From: Choristocarpus tenellus KU-1152
Taxonomy: Eukaryota; Phaeophyceae
NCBI GenBank assembly: GCA_964200185.2
Contig: CAXNAD020000189.1
Span: 1-25,194, forward strand
DNA length: 25,194 bases
Direction of reading: 5' to 3'
Each line of letters starts with the position of its first letter. The first letter of the stretch is position 1. Made by a program: the position numbers and the translations under genes. This document shows positions 1 through 10,351 of this stretch, in pieces. The notes below the pieces were generated by a model. It searched no databases and was not told the DNA's origin. It saw nothing but the letters and a program-made list of their open reading frames with translations.

Positions 1-71
1 CGTCTTGCCCGGTGATTCTCTTCGCCACCCTTGCCTGAGTGAACCACGCCGCCACAGAATCACACGATTAA
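1..71 (+). repeat. R1 dispersed repeat, copy 1 (cut by window edge)
   Basis: This is the terminal ~70 bases of a repeat present three times in the window. It starts inside the element at CGTCTTGCCCGGTGATTC and ends near the shared terminus CACAGAATCACACGATT. It matches 504-572 with few differences. In the CCCGGTGATT stretch it is closer to the inverted copy at the far end of the window than to its neighbour. No coding role is seen. Confidence 0.85.
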
Positions 72-270
72 CATTCATTTTGTATTAATGGAATCGTGTA
101 ATACAATGGTGCAATAGTAGTACTAACAATCACACATGTTTCCCATTTCGCTCCCAGAGCTCACCTTTTGGTTGACCTTGAATCGTGTTTACATGGCTTC
201 AAGGCCGATCAGAAGGGGGGGTGATGTGGAAAGCATGTTTGCCTGTTATTATACCGTTATTGCCGTATGC

Positions 271-576
271 CATATACTGTTATACCGTGGTACCAATTGA
301 GGTTCCCAATCAAGATTCCATGATTTCACAGACAGAATTTCTGTCAGAAATGTACCACATGGAAGATCCACTTTATTATCACGTCTTGACTGATGATGGT
401 GATGAAGCCCCATCTTTGATGGTGCTCATCACTCCTCAGTTTTTGCACTTGTCCAACCTCAACCTCGTACCCTCGGTTACGGTTCGACCTTGTTCGCGTG
501 GTCCGTCTTGCTCGGCGACTCTCTTCACTACCCTTGCCTAAGTGAACCACGCCGCCACAGAATCACACGATTCACA
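271..576 (+). repeat. R1 dispersed repeat, copy 2 (complete in window)
   Basis: About 305 bases that align almost end to end with the reverse complement of 24901-25194, at roughly 85-90% identity by eye. The copies differ by small indels, for example GATGATGGTGATGAA here against GATGGTGATGAA in the other copy. Reading frames are open on both strands over most of it. Substitutions between copies change residues freely in either frame, so it looks like a non-coding repeat and not a conserved gene. I do not recognise the family. The left edge is uncertain because the matching copy runs off the window. Confidence 0.85.
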
Positions 577-578
577 AA

Positions 579-579
<1 letters not shown>

Positions 580-612
<33 letters not shown>
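580..612. repeat. (ACT)11 microsatellite
   Basis: Eleven uninterrupted ACT units begin just after the end of R1 copy 2. The tract produces artificial poly-Thr and poly-Val reading frames on the two strands. 613-920 holds nothing recognisable. Confidence 0.95.
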
Positions 613-613
<1 letters not shown>

Positions 614-920
614 CATACGTTTGTCCTGTAACTCTCTTCCAACTTTTGGTCGATGTCCAATATCCCCACAACTTCCGGGAGATGTTCCGCAAACAGGGTA
701 TCATTTGAAAGTGGTGGGTTTGCACGATTTCCGCAGTATTTGGATGGGGGATTCGGAGTGGAATTTATTATGAGAATCACAAGTTAACTTCGGTGATTTT
801 TGGGAACGTTCTCCAGTGTTTCAGAAACTGCACACCAAGGGTAGACTATATTGAAGCACCTACAGAGGACTAAACAGCAATTAGATGCCTGAGCTGGTAG
901 CCTATTCGACTGTCGTGACA

Positions 921-2160
921 ATGTGGAGCTCTCTGTGGAGATTCGCTACGCATTGGTCGTGCAATATGCGCTTGTTTTGGAGTCCTGGACAACTGAAGAG
1001 GTGTTGGACTGGCTCTCGATATTGAGTTCAATATCTCCAAAGGCTGCGCCTCCAGGTCGTGGAAAAAGGCGGAAGAGCAGCTTGCTTCCAGCTGCGTGCT
1101 CTCTCTTGACACCAACAAGAGGTTTGGTAGTCCCGTGACCTTCACACCCACCAAGGTGCAGTGGATCGTCGAGAACAACTCTGAGTATTGACATCTGGAT
1201 GTTCAGCAGTTAAAAGCCAAGCTCAAAGAGTTGAACGTGAACATCACGCTCGAAGTATCTGGGAGGGGGGGGAGGGGGGTCTACACCAGGGTGTCCATTC
1301 GGGCCCTGGCCAGGAGAAGTGCACCTTCACTATCTACCGACACATGCAACCAAATTCACCCAAAAATCGCGACATGATAAATTGGGCCCCAAATGGACAG
1401 CTGCCACCCACCCCCCCAGATACTTTGAATCTCAACAAATTGAAGCTCCGGTAGTGGTTGGATCCCATGGGGCAAAGGCAGGTCAGCCAGTGCATCAAGC
1501 CTAAGCTTTCGTTCCACAACCAGAAGGTGTGAGTTGACTTTATCCTCCTCCAAGCTGATAGATGGGTGAGTGGTGAAACGGCGGGTTTCTAAAGGTCCAT
1601 GTGGACAAGGAGAGGAGGTGGGCTAAACAAAGTTGCAACACAAGAGCCATGTCCCCAAGGTGACTTTCGGTTGGGTAATTCAGATGAGGAAGGGGTCTAA
1701 TGATCGTTTGGTTGAGCTATTAAACACTAACCAGATTCAAATTTCAAATTTAAATCACCCGCAGGCAATATTCATCTGTGCTGTTATGTGCCCTGATCCA
1801 GAGCATGTCCACGATGGGAAGATTGGCACTTGACGTGTTTGTGTCATCAAAGAGGCACAGAGGATAACCACGAAGCACAAGCAGAGGTACGAGTATGAGG
1901 TTAACATCACCATTGACTTGTACCACCACTGGTACACAATGACCTGCTGCCTACTGTCAAAGACAAAAAAATCATGACCTGAGAGTCCAGCAGGATGGAG
2001 TGGCACCTCACTCAGGCAAGGACACCCCATGGAAGCTGAACTTAGCAAGGAGGCCGGGGGGTGGAGTATCCAGCTTGCATCACAGCTGGCACAGTCGCCA
2101 GACCTCAATATCAACGATGTTAAGAATATGCTTTTTATTCATGTGTAAAAGAAGATTCTG
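921..2160 (+). pseudogene. mariner-type (DD39D-like) transposase pseudogene
   Basis: Relic of a Tc1/mariner-superfamily transposase, which cuts and pastes DNA through a DDD/DDE catalytic triad. Blocks in order: an N-terminal segment (923-998); a helix-turn-helix-like part with NISKGC, WKKAEEQL and KVQWIVENN (about 1030-1250); IKPKLSFHNQK (about 1485-1518); VHVDKE carrying the first Asp (about 1592-1609); HKSHVPKVTF (about 1639-1668); FICAVMCPDPEH then HDGKIG (1770-1830); QQDGVAPHSGKDT carrying the second Asp (about 1996-2034); and QSPDLNIND with the third Asp (2094-2121). About 40 residues separate the second and third Asp, near the 39 of plant-type mariners. It is dead: frame changes near 1010 and 2055, stops at 1189-1191, around 1519 and 1831-1833, a MITE at 1250-1428 and an intron-like 90-base insert at 1675-1764. 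The end coordinates are approximate. Family assignment rests on remembered motifs. Confidence 0.8.
1250..1428 (+). mobile_element. MITE family M, subtype A, copy 1
   Basis: Non-autonomous element bounded by inverted repeats: left TCGAAGTATCTGGGAGGGGG, right CCCCCCAGATACTTTGA. A second, inner inverted pair follows: GTCCATTCGGGCCC at about 1292 and GGGCCCCAAATGGAC at 1384-1398. The interior (GTGCAC, then CATGCAACCAAAT) matches the copy at 14243-14412 at roughly 80%. It lies within the mariner pseudogene between the helix-turn-helix and IKPKLS blocks, so it inserted after that element had arrived. No clean target-site duplication is visible. It encodes nothing. Confidence 0.85.
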
Positions 2161-3870
2161 TAGAAAAAACAGTCTAAGGATGAAGAGACAATGTGTTCTG
2201 AAGAATGGAAATTATGTCTGGGTTCAAGAACTAGAATATGGAAGATTTCAGGAATAAGAATCATTGTAGGAAGTAATCTGTGATTAGTTTGATTAATCAG
2301 TCACAGAATAGGATGATTGATTTGGTGGCAACGACCCCCCTCCCTTTGGGCTTGGATCACTCCTCCTTTTACCTTCCTTACTTAATCTAAAACCTGTTCT
2401 ACATAATAAGGAATTAATTGAGTTCCTTACATACACAAGCCTTGGGAATATCAATTTCTTTAACAATCGACTTAGCCTTTTTTAACTCCCCGAAAAATCA
2501 GTTTGAACTAAGCACTACCATATTCGTAGAGGAGAAGGTGGTGGGTGTAAAGATGCTTTTCCACGACTATCCCTCAGTCACTCTGGAGCCAGTGTGGCGA
2601 GTTATTTAAGTTTATTTAAGAGGTATAACCAGGTGTTGGTGGCGTTTCGGAGGCAACGATTTCGAGGTAGAACACAAGAAGGCTGAAAATTCGAGCAGAG
2701 TAGTGGGTGGCTGAAAAAGTACATGCAGACTGATGAGGGGCTGTACTGTAGTGGAGGTGTGGTGGTTTGAGGGGTGGAGAGAGGAGGGAGGTTAATTTAA
2801 GTGAAAAAAAAAAGAAATCCATTGCAACAAGCCGTTTCCAAATCTTCCATGATTATGAAAAGTTATGATGAAGATTGAACAGAGTTATGGGACATTGGAG
2901 TATACTCACAGTATGACAAAACCCCCGATCATAGCTCTATGCAAAAAAATTCCTTAAGGAATGCATTACCTGTGCTTGTGATGTTTATGGAAACAGGAGT
3001 GGGGATACCACTATCTTGTAATTGTTAGTGTATATGTGTATATGTGATGATGGTAGCGTATTATGGAGTTTTTGATGTGGATGGTGTTGATTTATGGGGG
3101 GAGACACAGATTTTGAATCTCTAATAATGAGTCTATAAAGTGCCAGGTGTAGCCCAAATGAATGAGGCAAGTGTTGGTGTGTAGGTGTGTTGGTGTTGTT
3201 ACGAGGAGGAGTTCAATGTCAACTTAATTAATCATGTGTGGAGTGGATACAGTGTGTTTGAGTCAATCCTCAAAGTATCCGTGGCAAAAATGTGATTGGC
3301 TTGGAAGGGATATCTGCACAAAGGTGTTGAAAGAAGTGTAGTGACTCAAAGATGTGAAATACGACCAATCAGAGTAGGGATGAAAGATGAAAGCTATGAC
3401 AATAGTGCGTGTATGATGGGTCAAGAGTGCTTGTTCCGCAAGGCCTTTTAACTATTTGATCTGCTTTTATGGAATTGCACTTTGAACAGCTTGAACAATT
3501 TGAATAGTTTGAATATTGGCAATGAGAACCACAAAGTTGATCTATAAAGCTGGCTCTAGCAAAATAAAAAAAAATAGATTGGGTGGTAAGGTAACGTAGA
3601 ATGATTGGATGGGCATCTAATGTAATAAAGGTGGAGTTTGCTTGTAATGCGGATAATGGATGGAGAAGGTGTACTACACACCAAAGGTCTCTCACTTCCT
3701 CTTTCCCTTTCGAGGCATCCTGATCCATTTTTGTTCATTTTTATTTATTGTTTCCAAGCAGTTCTCCCGTCCTGAGATGATGAAGGGCAGTCCGAGCACA
3801 TTGTAAAGAGAGGAAAGGAGAGAGGGTGAAGGAGAGAGAACCGATGTATTCCAAGAAGGGGTATCCTCAC
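2161..3870. other. non-coding stretch, no recognisable gene
   Basis: Frames here are broken every few dozen codons. The first ~120 bases may be decayed 3' sequence of the mariner element. 2640-2800 is purine-rich on the plus strand. A minus-strand ORF from an ATG at 3728 (119 codons, to 3369) has a low-complexity Ser/Cys/Asn segment and resembles no family I know. TCAAAGTATCCG at about 3270 resembles the MITE outer arm, but no partner arm was found. Confidence 0.5.
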
Positions 3871-4133
3871 GAGTGAAAGTATATTAGAGGGTAGAGTCGC
3901 ATCTTTTCCATTTGGGAGCCAAAATCCAATGTTGCGATTTTGATGTAATTTTGACTATGTGTTTGTTAGGAAGTGTCAATATCCTTCTTCTGGACACAAC
4001 TTTTCATAATGTATACATTTTACCTACTCCTAAACATTTTGGAGTAGGAAAATGTAATAACAAACCCATAGGAAGCCAAGCCCCAAATGGACAAACAGGG
4101 AAAAACTCATACCCTCTGAGATACCTTCACTCT
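3871..4133 (+). mobile_element. MITE family M, subtype B, copy 1
   Basis: A 263 bp element with nested inverted repeats. The outer arms are 3871-3893 and 4111-4133, matching at 20 of 23 positions. The inner arms are CCATTTGGGAGCC at 3908-3920 and GCCAAGCCCCAAATGG at 4075-4090. At the centre is a near-perfect hairpin with a CATTTTACCTACTCC arm (4016-4030), a ten-base loop and the complementary arm 4041-4054 lacking one base. The whole element aligns with the reverse complement of 5039-5297. Its outer and inner arm motifs are also shared with subtype A, so all appear to be one family. It encodes nothing. Confidence 0.8.
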
Positions 4134-4263
4134 CACAGCAATTGTCACAACAGGCCAAGTACTACCAACCAAGATGATTCTCTCCCCTTGGTGCTGATGT
4201 GACGGATGATGAGTGTATTTTTCTGGATTGAGTTGCCTTTTTCTCATTCCAGGCAATAGTAAT

Positions 4264-4320
4264 ATGTTGATATTTGTATGATATGTTGATATTTGTATGA
4301 TATGTTGATATTTGTATGAT
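4264..4320. repeat. three perfect 19-bp tandem units
   Basis: ATGTTGATATTTGTATGAT is repeated three times without change, which implies recent expansion. The rest of 4134-4845 holds no recognisable gene. Confidence 0.95.
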
Positions 4321-4845
4321 CCCTGGTATGACAGGCGTTGATGTATTGAAGTAGGAAGTTTTGAAATGGAATATTCATTTTGGACATCCCCATGTTTTAA
4401 AGTATATTCCAAATTTTGGATTTCAGTTCTTCCTTGTGCACATGCCAGGTACACACATGTGTTACACAAAACTACAAGACCCTGTATTGGTGACAAAAAA
4501 TGTTCTTGGCTTGTGAAAACTAATCATTTTGCCAAGAATAAGTCTACCCAGAAAAGACCTGAACATGAACTTCGATGGGAGGCGCTTTGGGCTTTATGGC
4601 AATGTAGTATAGGGGGTGAAAACGTTGATGTTAGTAGCTGCCTGGTGTGGTTGAATTTTCAATTTATTAACATTTCTGGCCTTTTGTTGGCAGCAGTGTT
4701 TTTTTTTGTCCCAGGTTAAGTTGGGTTATCGTGTTAGAATTTCACTCCTCATGCATCGTGCAGGCACATTCTTTAGAGGTTGTATCAGACCCCATCAGTA
4801 TTTCAGTCGAATTGAACCATCTTTTTTTTCTGTCTGGTTGAGTAA

Positions 4846-4906
4846 GCATCTGGTTGATGGTTGATGATAAGCATCTGGTTGATGATAAGCATTTGGTTGA
4901 TGATAA
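4846..4906. repeat. 18-bp tandem repeat, about three units
   Basis: Units of the form GCATCTGGTTGATGATAA. The first carries a seven-base internal duplication (GGTTGAT twice) and the third has one C-to-T change. No function is seen, and 4907-5038 holds nothing recognisable. Confidence 0.9.
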
Positions 4907-5038
4907 GAGCCCTCTCCGTGATTCTTTGAGGTCCCTTCACCCTGAACATGTTATAGTCAAGCTTTATGGACAGGTTGAGGCAGGACCTAAGCACGATCTG
5001 GTAGTAACCAAATCCTAGAGAGCTTGTCCATGTCGAGT

Positions 5039-5297
5039 CAAAGCATTTAAAAGGGTAGAAGTTTTACCTGTTTATCCGTTTGGGGGTTGGCTTCTCACGG
5101 GTTTTTTGTGCCCTTTTTCGATTTTGTGTGTAAACACTGTACCTACTCTGAAACATTTTGGAGCACAATTATGAAAGGCGTGTCTGGAGCAAGGATATCG
5201 ACACTTGCTAACAAATGCGATAGCCAAAATTCATCAAACTTGCAACATTGGATTTATTGCTCCAAACGGACACAACCCTACCCTTTTAAATGCTTTG
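5039..5297 (-). mobile_element. MITE family M, subtype B, copy 2 (inverted)
   Basis: A 259 bp element in the opposite orientation to the copy at 3871-4133. The outer arms are perfect over 20 bases: CAAAGCATTTAAAAGGGTAG at 5039-5058 and its reverse complement at 5278-5297. The inner arms are TCCGTTTGG at 5075-5083 and CCAAACGGA at 5262-5270. The interior blocks ATCCAATGTTGC, TTTGTTAG and AAGTGTCRATATCCTT occur in the same order as in the other copy. The central segment containing AAACATTTTGGAG reads in the opposite sense between copies, as expected at a palindrome. No ORF of interest. Confidence 0.85.
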
Positions 5298-5783
5298 GGT
5301 CTGTAGCTCAAGCTGGTTGTCTGAGAACATAAAACCTGCATTCCTTCACAACATCACGTGTCTGAGAACATCAAAGTACAAGAACCTACAAGTTCTCATT
5401 GGTGGTCTCGTTATGAAAAACAAAAAGGGCGAGCTCAAGTTTCCCCTTTCTCTGCTAGTCCCCACTCTACTACCCACCTCCACCAGTACAAGTCTTCTCT
5501 GAATTCCCTGCCTATCCTCAGCCGTCTATTTCTTGCCCTTACTCCTGCATTCTATCCTCTCTGATCCCTACCTTGCACTATCCTACTCAGCCAGCCCCCA
5601 TCCCGGTGTAGCCCTGACAGATACAGCAGTCACCTAAGGAAAATTTGACCCAGTCGTGTGGAAACGTTTTCCTACTTCCTACTAGTACCCACACACATCC
5701 CATACCCATGATACTGGCAACTTTGAAGTACACAGATACTCTTAGCCATTTTATCTTTTTTTCTTTTTTTTTTCCGCGTCACG
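5298..5783. other. non-coding stretch with a pyrimidine-rich plus strand
   Basis: 5430-5625 is markedly C/T-rich on the plus strand, and 5750-5773 is nearly pure T. Short ORFs here reflect that composition. No gene, RNA or element recognised. Confidence 0.5.
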
Positions 5784-5897
5784 GAATTGATTGAATTGAT
5801 TGAATTGATTGAATTGACTGAATTGATTGAATTGACTGAATTGACTGAATTGATTGAATTGATTGAATTGATTGAATTGACTGAATTGATTGAATTG
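5784..5897. repeat. 9-bp minisatellite, 12.7 units
   Basis: GAATTGATT alternates with the variant GAATTGACT. In unit order the variable base reads T T T C T C C T T T C T. Because the unit is a multiple of three, both strands stay open, giving IEL/TEL runs on plus and NSI/NSV runs on minus. These are repeat artefacts unless transcript data say otherwise. Confidence 0.95.
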
Positions 5898-6818
5898 GAT
5901 ATTTTTGTGAAAGTGAAGAAACACATCTCCTTCACCCTACTAGAGCAGGATAAAATTGGTGCAGAAGACATGATGAAGATCTAGCCTTGGAGTGTGTGGT
6001 TGCACCAATCATCTCAAAGAGTTCATGAGTGAGCTTGAAGAAGTTGTGTTGCCTGTGTATATACAGTTTTCATCAATGTTCGTGAGCCCATTGGTTTAAA
6101 CGACTCTGTATCTCTATGTAGTGTTTGTTGCTTTAGTGTGCAAAGACCAATGGTTCTCACAATTGTCTTCAAAATACTTCTTTCCACGTAGAATTTTCTT
6201 GTTTAAAGGAAGGACTTGTGAGAGCTATTTAAGAGCTGTGTGTTGAGTAGTTACAGATATTGGTGTTCTGGGCCTTTCCAAGTCTCATTTCATTCACAGG
6301 AAGATAAGTGTTTGGAAAATCAGACCACTTTGTAGTAGTGTTCTTATTGTTTCTCCCCTTTTCAAAAATTTCGGAAATTGAGCAAAGTTGGTGTTTTATT
6401 GTGTTGGGGAACGTGCATACCTCCTCTCTACAGGATTAATATAGTCATTAATATAGTGAATGGTCCATAGTTGCTCATTTTTGCTTAGATGGAGAGGCAA
6501 CTACAAATTTTGTAGGTTATATGGAGATAAACATAACATCAATCAATTGGAAACCATCTGATCATCTGAAAAAATGTTTCCTCGTGGGAACCAGATAATC
6601 CACCTGTTCTTTTCTTCTTGCCCACCTTCGAATGGATGCACCAGGAGCATCGATCTGTACTGCATGAACTTTCTCCTACTCTGTGTCCTTACATCACTAT
6701 TACTCCTTTTACGTGACTTATCGATATCCCCTGTCAACCTCTGTCCCACCACCTGAATAAATTGCAATCAAAAAGCCATTGTGCAAGTGCATTCCTCATG
6801 ATATTCCTTCAATAAACT
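5898..6818. other. non-coding stretch, no recognisable gene
   Basis: AT-leaning sequence with only short, unrecognised frames. The overlapping plus and minus frames near 6543-6767 are about 60-74 codons each and show no domain. Confidence 0.5.
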
Positions 6819-6846
6819 CACACACACACACACACACACACACACA
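6819..6846. repeat. (CA)14 microsatellite
   Basis: Fourteen perfect CA dinucleotides. Confidence 0.95.
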
Positions 6847-8279
6847 TCAATTGCAATCAGACACCAAAGCAAGATGCTGAAAGAGGAAGGTGGGTCCAGA
6901 TGAAGGAAATTGGCATTTGCTTGCTTCCAAGTTTGCGCCAACTGCATCAAAATTACATAACAGTCAAAGTGACTCCCAAAAAACAACAGACCCCTCCCAT
7001 AAGATGATACAACCAATTGAATTTGTTGTGATGCATGAACATTGTTTGCACATTGTGAGGTGTGCATATTTTGTATTTCTTTCTTCTTCCAACAACTTGT
7101 CCCTTGTCCACATCTGTTACTTTCTAGGTAAGTATTTTGTACAGTTGAGATAAAAGTGAAGTACTCAATAACGACAGGTTTTGGTGCAGATTTTGTGAGT
7201 TGGTAGTTCAGGGTGCAAAGCAGAAAATCTATAGGAAAGGGTCAGAATTTATGGAAGAGGCTGGAATCCAGTGGATATTTACAAATAGTGAGAGCAAGTT
7301 TGATGAGGATTTTTTTTTCATATTGTAAAATAGGAACATTAATTGGAATGAGGGTGTAGGGTTGATAGTAAGCACAGTTTTGTTCCAAAGTTCCTTGGGG
7401 TGAAACTTGTTCAAGTATATGATATATAAAGACATTTAAGACCTGCTATGTTGTAGAGCATCCAACATCATATATACTACATATAGTACGTAAAATACGC
7501 TGGAGCATATACTCGAGAGTACATTGTATGATACATGTTATTTTTCATACGCTAAAATATGTAGTGGATAACATACACGGCTCCAATTGTGTGAGTGTGG
7601 GTTGTGGTGTGTCTTAGTCATGGTTGCTTCTCCATGAAGTCGGCAGCAGTATCCATATACCATTAATTGTATTCCTTAGTAGTATGAAATTGTTGTGAGT
7701 AAAAAATATTTAAGGAAAAACATTCCAGTTATAGGTTATTGATATAGACAGCGGCACCCCCCCCCAGATACTACTAATTACAGCAAAGTAGTAACTTAGC
7801 CTGGTTTCTTCTGTTACCCCAACAACAATGCCCACCTATGATAGCATCTGCAAAATGTCACTGGGCATAAAATATTCTCTGAAGTAGTATGTACAGTACA
7901 TAATATATTGCAGTATTGTGCTGTATACTTCAGTAATTCCGAACTCCTCGTCTCCCCTGCCCTGCATGTAAGGATGCCAAGGCTACTGCAGGCTCCAAGG
8001 TCAGAAAACTATTGATGTCTCCTTACTTATGGAAGGTTTTTTTTTTCAGTGTCTCCTATTTATCCCACTTGCACCCTGATATATCCCCATTCCAATTTAT
8101 TCAAAATTGTCCGATTTTACCGTATCGAAATTATTCTGTCAAATGGTCACTCAAAACACAGAACAATAAAAATTTGTATTTCAACCTCTCTAAAGATCCA
8201 CTGGAAGTCAGTCACTTCATCATTATGTGTATAGTTCAGACCATTTTCGAAAGGTCCTGTTCCTCAAACATTTAGAATA
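6847..8279. other. AT-rich non-coding stretch with palindromes
   Basis: No gene recognised. It contains an imperfect inverted repeat at about 7881-7926, where GAAGTAGTATGTACAGTACA pairs loosely with the stretch ending GCTGTATACTTC. Sequences rich in CATATA and TACG lie at 7470-7560. A MITE end fragment at 7747-7772 is listed separately. Confidence 0.5.
7747..7772 (+). mobile_element. probable solo end of MITE family M, subtype A
   Basis: GACAGCGGCACCCCCCCCCA followed by GATACT resembles the right end of the subtype A copies (GGACAGC, a C-rich run, then CAGATACT). The matching left arm would be expected about 170 bases upstream. Only a vague G/T-rich similarity is seen near 7590, so this may be a truncated copy or chance. 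Confidence 0.45.
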
Positions 8280-8576
8280 TTAACCAAAGCTTCTGCAGCT
8301 CTCCTTTGCCCTGTGTTCTTCCCCACAAGGTCCGGCATAGATGCTGAAAATCTCATATCTGACACCTTCCAAAGTAGTACTATCCAACACACTTTGTTCA
8401 GAGTTCTTAACATCCATCCTCAAGGTCGCTCCACATAGTAAAACCCTATCAATTTTCAAGAGACAACCTGATGGGTCCAGTTCCCTTTTGCCTCTAAATA
8501 TATTCCGAATACAAAAAACGGAGGAGGGTGTTGGTCGAATCACAACTGTCCTAACGTAATTTTGGGCAGATGCCAT
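8280..8576 (-). CDS. hypothetical protein, unrecognised
   Basis: A 98-codon ORF from an ATG at 8576 to TAA (97 residues plus the inferred stop). Residue make-up is mixed and not low-complexity, with several charged stretches (KRELDPSG, RMDVKNSEQ). No domain, signal peptide or membrane segment is seen. It could be a terminal exon, a gene remnant or chance. The plus strand is open over part of the same interval (8341-8559). Nothing around it supports a function. Confidence 0.25.
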   Translation of the reverse strand: MASAQNYVRTVVIRPTPSSVFCIRNIFRGKRELDPSGCLLKIDRVLLCGATLRMDVKNSEQSVLDSTTLEGVRYEIFSIYAGPCGEEHRAKESCRSFG

Positions 8577-9595
8577 TTTTCTGATCACAACTGGACTACA
8601 TACATGGTGAGCTCTACTGGAGCGACAAAATTTCGTTGTCTGCTTGTTGTGCTCATCTACATTTAAAGAGAGGTTGCAAAAGAGTTTCTTACACTCCCTC
8701 CTCCCATTTCAACCATATTTATGCATCAAATGCACAATACAATTATTCCTTGTGGAGTTTCTTGTATAACATCACAGCATCATACTCAGTATGACTTCAG
8801 TACGTTGCATTAATCTCACCCCCCCCACTACCGTACACGTTCTCTGTGGAACACTGACATGATTGTGATTCAGCACTATTCCTATATTATTGATAGCCAA
8901 TAGTGTGGGCGTAGACCATGGTGCCTTCACTCTGCAATACCACAGTTAATGTCCTGATATATTACTGTTGCCGAGCAGTTTAGACATCCCTTCATTGCAG
9001 CTATGCACAACCGTGGAAGAGATATGTTGTCATTCATTAGAGGTGAGTACGATTGTTCCAGAAAGGTATCTATGTGTGTGTGGAATGTGTTGAGGCACGA
9101 GATAGAGAGCAGATAGATAGAGTACGCAGATCAATCAATGTATGTGGTCTTTATGTGACAGATAGATGTCCATTTTCGTTCAGATAAGAAATTTTGGATT
9201 GTGGTAAATAACTTTGGATTCAGGTAATAACGACTGACGTTTTGCATAGTGTGGATAAATGATCCTAAGTATTTTTTTGGTGAAGAACATATTTGTGCAC
9301 TGACCCAAAAAGTAAGAGAGGGCTGCATTTTTAGAATGCTAATACTTACCTACAATTTAGGGATTTTGTACAACTGTGTGTAGGGAATTTTCTATATTCT
9401 GTCGAAAATCTCAGAGAAATAAACACTCTCAAATCAATTTAGTACTTCATATACAGATGTATGGGCAAATTGTCGAAGATTAAGTGACTTGAAATGCAAA
9501 ACGACCAAAACCTGGGTACCTCTCGTTAACTTTGGGTCATTTTGGTGTGAGAAAAAATGGACATCCTAAAAAAAAAAATCATCCTAAATAGGTAG
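8577..9595. other. non-coding stretch, no recognisable gene
   Basis: AT-rich, with scattered short frames, a C-run at 8819-8827 and GATA-type repeats near 9105-9120. No domain or RNA gene seen. Confidence 0.5.
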
Positions 9596-10351
9596 TTTAC
9601 ACTGGTCATTGTTGTTGAGCATAGTGTGACAAAAGTCACAACCATAGCCCCACTTCCAATCAAACGACGACTGTTGCAACTGCACCGTCAAAATTCAAGT
9701 GCAACGCTTCTGTCAAATCAAAACTACAACCATAACCGTACCATCAATACCAAATTTTCACTGTACTCTCTAAGGACAAAAACATATGTAGGGATGGTTC
9801 GCTCACACACCAAATGGAATTGAGTTCAAAAAATAGAAAGGAGCCACAGAATCAGACACCATCACAAAACAAGTCAAAATATAGGTTGGAGGTTTGAAGT
9901 TGTGGTTTGAATCAGATGTGGATATTGATTCCTGCACAGAGACTTAAGTAACGTACCTCCATGATGTAGTATCTGCATTGTGAAGTAATTTGTTGGGTTT
10001 GCAGGGTTGAAGTTGTGGATAGTTACATGGTTTGATCGAGTGAAGGTACATTGATTGCAGTGTCCAAGTTATTGTGTCGTTTTCATCCTCGCATGAGTTC
10101 TTGATGTATAGGGTCGTTGAACTTGATGATCTTCTGCCAGCCAATTGAAATTACAACCATAACCGTATCATTTGTGTATGTACTACAATACCCTACCGTA
10201 CCGCCCAAGTTCAAATCCTTTTCTGAACCTTTCCTAAGAAGGCAACAACAATGGTATTTGTTACCATGTCAATATATATTATGTCCTCCAACATTTTGTA
10301 GACGTGTCAGGAAAAACCCAAACCAAGGTAGTTTACAAGGACTAGTGTAAA
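9596..10351. mobile_element. candidate non-autonomous element with 16-bp terminal inverted repeats
   Basis: Left end TTTACACTGGTCATTG (9596-9611) and the reverse complement of the right end, TTTACACTAGTCCTTG (10336-10351), agree at 14 of 16 positions. If the element begins at CACT, both ends are flanked by TA, the target duplicated by Tc1/mariner transposons. Internal direct repeats also exist: CTACAACCATAACCGTACCA near 9724 and TTACAACCATAACCGTATCA at 10151-10170. There is no transposase inside, only short ORFs. The ends are short enough that chance is possible. Confidence 0.4.

Noticed and set aside
185-541. 118-codon ORF over R1, and its mirror frames in copy 3
   Set aside because: Copies differ by residue-changing substitutions and small indels in every frame, which fits a non-coding repeat.
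4264-4320. CRISPR-like short repeats
   Set aside because: Units are directly abutting with no spacers, and the window is eukaryotic. This is an ordinary tandem repeat.
4107-4496. 129-codon minus-strand ORF
   Set aside because: It overlaps the end of a MITE and the 19-bp tandem repeat, so its length comes from repeats.
5672-5971. NSINSV repeat protein on the minus strand and IELTEL on the plus strand
   Set aside because: Translation of the 9-bp minisatellite with no protein-like flanks.
10205-10216. tRNA-like GTTCAAATCC box
   Set aside because: No matching acceptor stem, anticodon arm or upstream A-box could be folded around it.
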